A stretch of DNA of 11,306 nucleotides from Bacteroidales bacterium (GTDB lineage Bacteria; Bacteroidota; Bacteroidia; Bacteroidales; F082): NCBI GenBank assembly GCA_017508895.1, contig JAFWRA010000286.1, forward strand, positions 1 through 11,306, written 5' to 3'. The notes under the pieces are model-generated. The model saw only the letters and a list, made by a program, of their open reading frames with translations, had not been told where the DNA came from and ran no database searches. The translations under genes were made by a program, and so were the position numbers. Shown here piece by piece: positions 7,048-11,306 of this stretch; the stretch's first letter is position 1, and every line of letters starts with the position of its first letter.

Positions 7048-9411
7048 TTATCTTTCGAGCAATACTTTTCGCGTGGTACACACTCCCTCTCCTCGCAACA
7101 TGAAATAATACAATCCGCTGCACAAGTTCGGCATGGAGAAAGTCTTTTCTTTGCAGCAACCGGCATCTAAACAAAATGCATCAACTTTCTGACCCAAAAC
7201 ATTGTATACCGACACCTCAACCAGGCCTTCTAACGCGCCGAGACGCAAAGTCAGCTGTCCTTTTGTTGGATTTGGGTACACTTCAAAAAAGCAATCGGAA
7301 TTATCCTCCACATCATAATATGAGGTTTGAACGAAAAACATTTCGTGAACCGTATCACAAGCATTAACGGCATAGGCATGAAGCATGACTGGATCCAGCA
7401 GGAAGGTGTAAATCAACATGGTGCAAGTCTCACCCTTTCCATGGGGTTCCAGTTTCCAATTCGGATTATCAACTTGCCATATCACCGTATCTATTTCATT
7501 CACAGAGTTATCAAGCAAAATGGAATACTCATTCCTGCTAGCGTGAATCTCGCTGCCACCAATGGGCCAATGGTTGCCGACAATCTGAAATCTTGGAGCA
7601 CTCCCGACGATGTTAACCGTTATGAAAAACGAACTGTCGCATCCAAAAATGTTGGTTCCCTCAAACTCAGAATGCATCGAATGATGATACACTTGGTCGA
7701 ACAACACCAAAGAATCACAGACCTCGTAGTTCCCATAGAAATAAAAAGGTTCTCCTACATGGATCACGATGCTCATGGTGTCATTAATAGGTTCCAAAGT
7801 CAGCGTGTTGAATCCTGAGACATAAGCTTCAACATAAAAATCGCCTATGTGGGGATAGCAATGCGTGGTTTCAATACCTTGAGCCGTCATTCCATCGCCG
7901 AAATTCCAATCCACCTGTTCAACGATATAATTGGTCACCACACGCATCTCGACACAGCCTTCACTACACATGTACAGGCCATCATGATACGATCCGCTCC
8001 ACAGTCCGTTAACATACATCTTTGCATTGAGCGTTAACACATTAGCACCAACACAATAGGCATACCCCCTCGCCTCACCGAAACCATAAACGTGGGCTAT
8101 CAGCCCCGACTCACACTTAAGATGATGCGTGCCATGCGCAATCTCCTTCCTAATGAAGCAAAAGTCGTCACTACCGTTAACATATTGAAAATCGGCGCTG
8201 TTTATAGGTTCTCCATCGAGAAGAAGCTGGTCATTGTCTAAGCGATGCACAACGATATTGACATAATGGTGTTCTATGGAGGCCAAATCATGTTCGTTGT
8301 CGAAAGTGCAGAAAGTCACCTCCTTAACCCTTTGCTCGATGGGGGGAATCCAGACCATCGAAGGGTCGCCAAGTCGATGTGGAGACTGTTCGAAAGGGTC
8401 TTCCCAACTCGTATGATATAGGTAAACAACGCTGGGCTCAGAGGTTTCAATGAAGCAAGATCCGTCGTCGCTTAAAAGGTCAAACTCAAAGGAATCGCCA
8501 TAGCCGATAATGGCGATTTCCTCGCCATCTCGATAGATGAAGTTGTCGTCGGCAGACGAAGTGATTTTCACGATGTCGCGAGCACGGCCTTCAGAAGAAG
8601 TGACCACAAAACGTTTCCCCCACGAATCGACGGGGAGAGCCTGCTCAAAGATGTGGTCGCGACCATTCGAAGCGTCGCCAGGGATACGAGTGATGGTGTT
8701 TCCATTGAAGACTGCGATTTTCTTTCCATTACGGGCAAACACCGTACTTCCCGAAAGATCACGCCACTCCGTCTTGTTGTTCGACCTTACGAAATACGTC
8801 TGACCCGCCGACATTGAAACCGTGAAGGCTTCTCCTGGGTTGTGACCTTTCAGTGTAGCCACAGAAGGCGTGATTTCCACTTCGGTATCATCCTCAACAG
8901 CAACGATAAGAAAAGAGCTGGTTTCCTTTTGGCGACTATTGACGTTGTCACTTATCGACTGCTGGTCGGATTGAATAATATATTCAGAACCAAGACTTTC
9001 CACAGGAAGCACAAAAGATGCGTCGAAGGAATACGTGGCCATGTTGCTGATGAAAACCGATACGGTATCGGAAGCCGTCAGCACGATAGCTTTATTATCG
9101 ATTGACTCCTCGTTGCCTTCATTGTAGGCCCAAGTTTCAGGAATATCAAGAAAGACGATGCCATTGTCGTCAACCGAAAAACTAATGCTTTCAGTCGGGT
9201 TGCAAGCTCTTCTTACCGTGCCAGTGCAAGCTCGATTCGCGCTAACCATCACAGTGTTCTCAACCCATGATGTAAGATTGCCGTCATATTCCCGATAACC
9301 GTTTTGCATAAAGGAAATCCAAAACTCCTGCCCTTGAGAGGAATTCTGCGCCGTCATCATCGAAAAAGCGGCGAAAAGCAGAAGAAGCAATAGTGTGGAT
9401 TTCTTTTTCAC
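7048..9411 (-). CDS. T9SS-secreted surface protein with IgGFc-binding-like and PKD domains
   Basis: This 787-residue cargo protein has a signal peptide (KKK, a run of leucines, cleavage after MMTA near residue 21). Residues about 25-455 resemble the bacterial IgGFc-binding N-terminal domain: FLIVAVEDDTEVEITPS (167-183), AGQTYFVRS, DLSGSTVFARNGKKIAVFNG (218-237), DHIFEQALPVDSWGKRF (252-268). A PKD domain follows (about 470-552; WNFGDG at 502-507, HCYPHIGDFYVEAYV at 517-531), then a GCDSSF-type repeat near 590. The T9SS type A sorting tail is at about 707-787 (VYPNPTKGQLTL, VYNVLGQKV, CSGLYYFMLRGEG, KVLLER). T9SS would carry it across the outer membrane and cleave the tail to release or anchor it. 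The start is GTG at 9411, since no in-frame ATG gives the signal peptide. The ligand is unknown, and IgG binding should not be assumed. A promoter lies 24 bases upstream. Confidence 0.9.
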   Translation of the reverse strand: MKKKSTLLLLLLFAAFSMMTAQNSSQGQEFWISFMQNGYREYDGNLTSWVENTVMVSANRACTGTVRRACNPTESISFSVDDNGIVFLDIPETWAYNEGNEESIDNKAIVLTASDTVSVFISNMATYSFDASFVLPVESLGSEYIIQSDQQSISDNVNSRQKETSSFLIVAVEDDTEVEITPSVATLKGHNPGEAFTVSMSAGQTYFVRSNNKTEWRDLSGSTVFARNGKKIAVFNGNTITRIPGDASNGRDHIFEQALPVDSWGKRFVVTSSEGRARDIVKITSSADDNFIYRDGEEIAIIGYGDSFEFDLLSDDGSCFIETSEPSVVYLYHTSWEDPFEQSPHRLGDPSMVWIPPIEQRVKEVTFCTFDNEHDLASIEHHYVNIVVHRLDNDQLLLDGEPINSADFQYVNGSDDFCFIRKEIAHGTHHLKCESGLIAHVYGFGEARGYAYCVGANVLTLNAKMYVNGLWSGSYHDGLYMCSEGCVEMRVVTNYIVEQVDWNFGDGMTAQGIETTHCYPHIGDFYVEAYVSGFNTLTLEPINDTMSIVIHVGEPFYFYGNYEVCDSLVLFDQVYHHSMHSEFEGTNIFGCDSSFFITVNIVGSAPRFQIVGNHWPIGGSEIHASRNEYSILLDNSVNEIDTVIWQVDNPNWKLEPHGKGETCTMLIYTFLLDPVMLHAYAVNACDTVHEMFFVQTSYYDVEDNSDCFFEVYPNPTKGQLTLRLGALEGLVEVSVYNVLGQKVDAFCLDAGCCKEKTFSMPNLCSGLYYFMLRGEGVCTTRKVLLER

Positions 9412-9435
9412 GGCATTTCGGATAAATTATCGCTG

Positions 9436-9465
9436 CAAATATAGAATAAAAAATTTAAAAACAAA
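9436..9465 (-). promoter_or_regulatory. Near-consensus Bacteroidota promoter for the cargo-lipoprotein A-barrel A-comEC operon
   Basis: On the minus strand TTTG (9465-9462), an 18-base spacer and TATATTTG (9443-9436) match the -33 TTTG / -7 TAnnTTTG consensus with normal spacing. Transcription would start near 9430, giving a leader of about 20 bases before the GTG at 9411. This is the best promoter in the window and supports the GTG start. No hairpin separates it from barrel B upstream, so some read-through is possible. Confidence 0.8.
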
Positions 9466-9524
9466 CGATAAAACGACAAAAATTTAGATTAAAAAGGATT
9501 TTTTATACACAAACCAGATTGATT

Positions 9525-10367
9525 TCATTTCTTTTTCATACGTTGGTCGAACGCGCAGGCATCCTTCAGCGACTTGCGCAAAGGCATAAGCAATGTGAGC
9601 CGTGCTTCCACATTTTGCAAGTAGCGTTTGCCCAAGGTTTCATGCTCGATGTCGCCCCAACCCTGAAAAGTCACATTCTCATCGACCTCATGTTGCGAGA
9701 AATTACTGAGCACACTGATGCCATACGAGAGGTCGAATTTCACGAAAAACTGCGTCCGAGACACCAGAAACCGACTGCATAGCCCGACACCAGCTACAGC
9801 ACTGACATCAAATGGCTTGACAGTTGCTTTCGTCAACTCCGTTTCATAAACCAATGGTTGGTAGCTATTATCATCATAAGCGCGTTCCCATCGGGCATTG
9901 CCATTCAGCCAAAGGTCGAAACGTGGCGCCACAAACAGATACGGCCTTACATTCTCACCATAACCCAAATAACAGGAAACCGGGATACGAATCTCAATGC
10001 CATTCAAAGTCATTGCATAATTCACTCGGGCGAAAGTCGTCGAGGAATAACTGGTCATAAACTCCGTAGCAAAAGCCTCTTTCGTACCGCGCATGGCATA
10101 AGAAGCATCCAAGCCGACAGCAATACGTTGCATGGTCTTCCACTCTAAAGCCACACCAAAAGTCGGGGCAAGATAAGGGGTAAGGACGGACTTGCCGACC
10201 GCAGAATACCACATATCGTTGGCCGCAAAGCTCCCTGTCAGGCCCATGCTTAACGAACCAGTGTTTCGACAGACAAAATTTCTGTTTTTCAATGGCTTGG
10301 CAAACTGAGCTTGCATTGAAACCACTGACAAAAGACCGAAAGCCAGAATAAAAATCAACTTTTTCAT
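9525..10367 (-). CDS. Outer-membrane beta-barrel protein, PorT-like family (copy B)
   Basis: This 280-residue paralog of the barrel at 5534-6370 has signal peptide MKKLIFILAF...SMQA, cleaved near residue 20, with the same mature start QFAKPLK. Shared blocks include LTGSFAAND, VGLDASYAMRG, TSYSSTTFA, LNGIEIRIP, AGVGLC, YGISVLSNFSQ and WGDI.HETLG.R.LQN. It ends in a lysine-rich tail, MKKK. Strand-rich aromatic sequence and family resemblance put it in the outer membrane. It begins 7 bases after the lipoprotein-B stop (tandem TGA TGA), so the pair is co-transcribed. It is followed by 113 bases with no clear hairpin, then the next unit's promoter. Function is unknown; divergence from copy A suggests an old duplication, with both copies kept intact. 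Confidence 0.85.
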   Translation of the reverse strand: MKKLIFILAFGLLSVVSMQAQFAKPLKNRNFVCRNTGSLSMGLTGSFAANDMWYSAVGKSVLTPYLAPTFGVALEWKTMQRIAVGLDASYAMRGTKEAFATEFMTSYSSTTFARVNYAMTLNGIEIRIPVSCYLGYGENVRPYLFVAPRFDLWLNGNARWERAYDDNSYQPLVYETELTKATVKPFDVSAVAGVGLCSRFLVSRTQFFVKFDLSYGISVLSNFSQHEVDENVTFQGWGDIEHETLGKRYLQNVEARLTLLMPLRKSLKDACAFDQRMKKK

Positions 10368-10374
10368 GACTTCA

Positions 10375-11031
10375 TCAGTTTTGAGGGTTGACTAAAGAAT
10401 CATTATTCCAAACGCATTTCTCCGCCAATCCGTCATAGTCTTTGAAGATAAAAATAGAGCTGGCGGGATAGACCGTTGGCGGGACAATGGAATCATTGTA
10501 CTTCAATATCTTATATCCATACATAAAATTCTTGATGCCATTGGCAGTCAAGGTGCCGGAAAACAGCACCGCATGTTCGGGATGGCCATCGGTTTGAGGC
10601 GCTTCATGATAATAGACTGTGAAATCATTGCCGCGACCTGTCAAATAAACTGGTGAAATCACCTTACATTGGTTTTCCTCCGAGGTCATGCTGATATAGT
10701 CCGCAATCTGAAGATATTGCTGATTGATTTTGTGGTAATAGGTGATTGGCGACGTGGTACCCACAGGAGGCGCGAAAGGTGGTTGCAAATTGGTGGCCAC
10801 ATATTGGTGCATTGACTTGAACTCCATATCGACCACGGGTGGCTGGTCACCGAAATACACGTTTTCCTCACCGAACAGGTTCAACAAATCCTCAGGAAGG
10901 TACTTGACGATGAATGGGATATCTTGTGGGTCGTTGACCAAAATCGTATTGTTGCCTTCCTTGATACAAGATGGCAAAGCCAACAGCACTAAAGCCATCC
11001 AAAACAATCGTTTTTTAAGATCAGGTTTCAT
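10375..11031 (-). CDS. Predicted lipoprotein of unknown family (copy B)
   Basis: This 218-residue paralog of the protein at 6367-7035 has lipobox LPSC, predicted lipidated Cys22, and then IKEGNNTILVNDPQDIPF. The two align without gaps from Cys22 to the end of copy B. The strongest conservation is at SPVYLTGRG, VLFSGTL, GIKNFMYGYKILKYNDS and DGLAE. No known domain is recognised. It ends with two consecutive TGA codons (10377-10372), 7 bases before barrel B. Upstream, 23 bases separate its ATG from the stop of a truncated T9SS-tail remnant, the same relative position that an intact cargo gene holds before copy A. Transcription probably begins near 11180, so the remnant forms its leader. Confidence 0.85.
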   Translation of the reverse strand: MKPDLKKRLFWMALVLLALPSCIKEGNNTILVNDPQDIPFIVKYLPEDLLNLFGEENVYFGDQPPVVDMEFKSMHQYVATNLQPPFAPPVGTTSPITYYHKINQQYLQIADYISMTSEENQCKVISPVYLTGRGNDFTVYYHEAPQTDGHPEHAVLFSGTLTANGIKNFMYGYKILKYNDSIVPPTVYPASSIFIFKDYDGLAEKCVWNNDSLVNPQN

Positions 11032-11054
11032 ATAATAATCTTTTATCCAGTTTA

Positions 11055-11177
11055 TTAACGGATCAGTGCCACTTTTTTGGTTCGCGTCCGACCATTATGT
11101 TTCAATACAAAGTAATATAATCCGTTATCATAGTTAGTCATCGTATAACACACTTCCTTACAAGTGCGCAGGTTCAA
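11055..11177 (-). pseudogene. Truncated T9SS sorting-tail remnant (C-terminal fragment of a lost cargo gene)
   Basis: The minus-strand frame ending in TAA at 11057-11055 is open back to a stop at 11234-11232. Its last part reads NLRTCKEVCYTMTNYDNG, then LYYFVLKHNGRTRTKKVALIR. Aligned with the C-terminus of the 787-residue cargo (CKEKTFSMPNLCSG, then LYYFMLRGEGVCTTRKVLLER), 17 of 35 positions are identical without gaps. The GLYYF, lysine-rich end and final arginine are typical of the T9SS type A tail. Resemblance stops upstream of about 11177, where the translated sequence (FRYFCTCYL) looks non-coding and contains a promoter box. There is no suitable start codon; the only in-frame ATG is internal (11141-11139). 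It is best read as what remains after deletion of a cargo gene. Confidence 0.8.
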
Positions 11178-11187
11178 ATAGCAAGTG

Positions 11188-11214
11188 CAAAAATAGCGGA
11201 AATTTAGATGCAAA
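11188..11214 (-). promoter_or_regulatory. Putative promoter for lipoprotein B - barrel B
   Basis: The minus strand carries TATTTTTG (11195-11188), a full match to TAnnTTTG, with TTTG (11214-11211) 15 bases upstream, slightly short of usual spacing. Transcription would start near 11180 and run through the tail remnant as a leader of about 150 bases before the ATG at 11031. The rest of the sequence to the window end (11215-11306) is AT-rich and I see no gene in it. Confidence 0.55.
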
Positions 11215-11306
11215 GTTGAAAGAACCTGTTTTTAGGGGAGTTGAAGTTTAGTTTTTCTCTTGGTCTTTTGTTGATTTTATATTGGATTTGCTTGACAGAG
11301 TCATTC

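Noticed and set aside
9490..9510. A/T-rich symmetric stretch after barrel B as a terminator
   Set aside because: The pairing is only A-T runs around GGAT with no GC stem, so it would be too unstable to call.
11139..11141. A 28-residue small protein starting at the internal ATG of the tail remnant
   Set aside because: It would have neither signal peptide nor complete domain, and the match to a sorting tail continues upstream of the ATG, so it is a fragment rather than a gene.

Overview
The window looks like chromosomal DNA from the phylum Bacteroidota, most likely order Bacteroidales. The evidence is a type IX secretion (T9SS) C-terminal sorting tail, a PorT-like outer-membrane barrel family, a PepSY-like periplasmic protein, Bacteroidota-type promoter boxes (TAnnTTTG), and almost no Shine-Dalgarno sequences before start codons. 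I cannot name a genus. There are no rRNA or tRNA genes, insertion sequences, phage genes or CRISPR arrays, and no gene-free stretch longer than 300 bases.

Left part (1-3410), mostly plus strand. The first 54 bases appear to hold the start of a leftward gene cut by the window edge. Diverging from it is prfB (168-1284), encoding peptide chain release factor 2, with its programmed +1 frameshift intact; the whole protein starts 157 bases before the first in-frame ATG downstream of the shift. Next come a secreted PepSY-like protein (1348-1776), a strong hairpin terminator (1800-1830), and a CstA-family transporter (1906-3360) with its own promoter. A small hairpin at 3378-3407 separates cstA from the convergent comEC gene.

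Right part (3410-11306), all minus strand. In transcription order, from high to low coordinates, it reads: a truncated T9SS-tail remnant (11177-11055), lipoprotein copy B (11031-10375), outer-membrane barrel copy B (10367-9525), a complete 787-residue T9SS cargo protein with IgGFc-binding-like and PKD domains (9411-7048), lipoprotein copy A (7035-6367), outer-membrane barrel copy A (6370-5534), and comEC (5527-3410). The two lipoproteins match at about two thirds of positions and the barrels at roughly half. The 35-codon remnant aligns with the C-terminus of the intact cargo protein and sits directly upstream of lipoprotein B. The simplest reading is an old tandem duplication of a three-gene unit, [T9SS cargo - lipoprotein - barrel], followed by loss of nearly all of one cargo gene.

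The intact copy has tight spacing (12 bases, then a 4-base ATGA overlap, then 6 bases to comEC) and one near-consensus promoter at 9436-9465, so cargo, lipoprotein A, barrel A and comEC probably share a transcript. The conserved gene set suggests a cell-surface module, with a cargo exported and anchored by T9SS and an outer-membrane lipoprotein/barrel pair serving it. The function of the module is not known to me.
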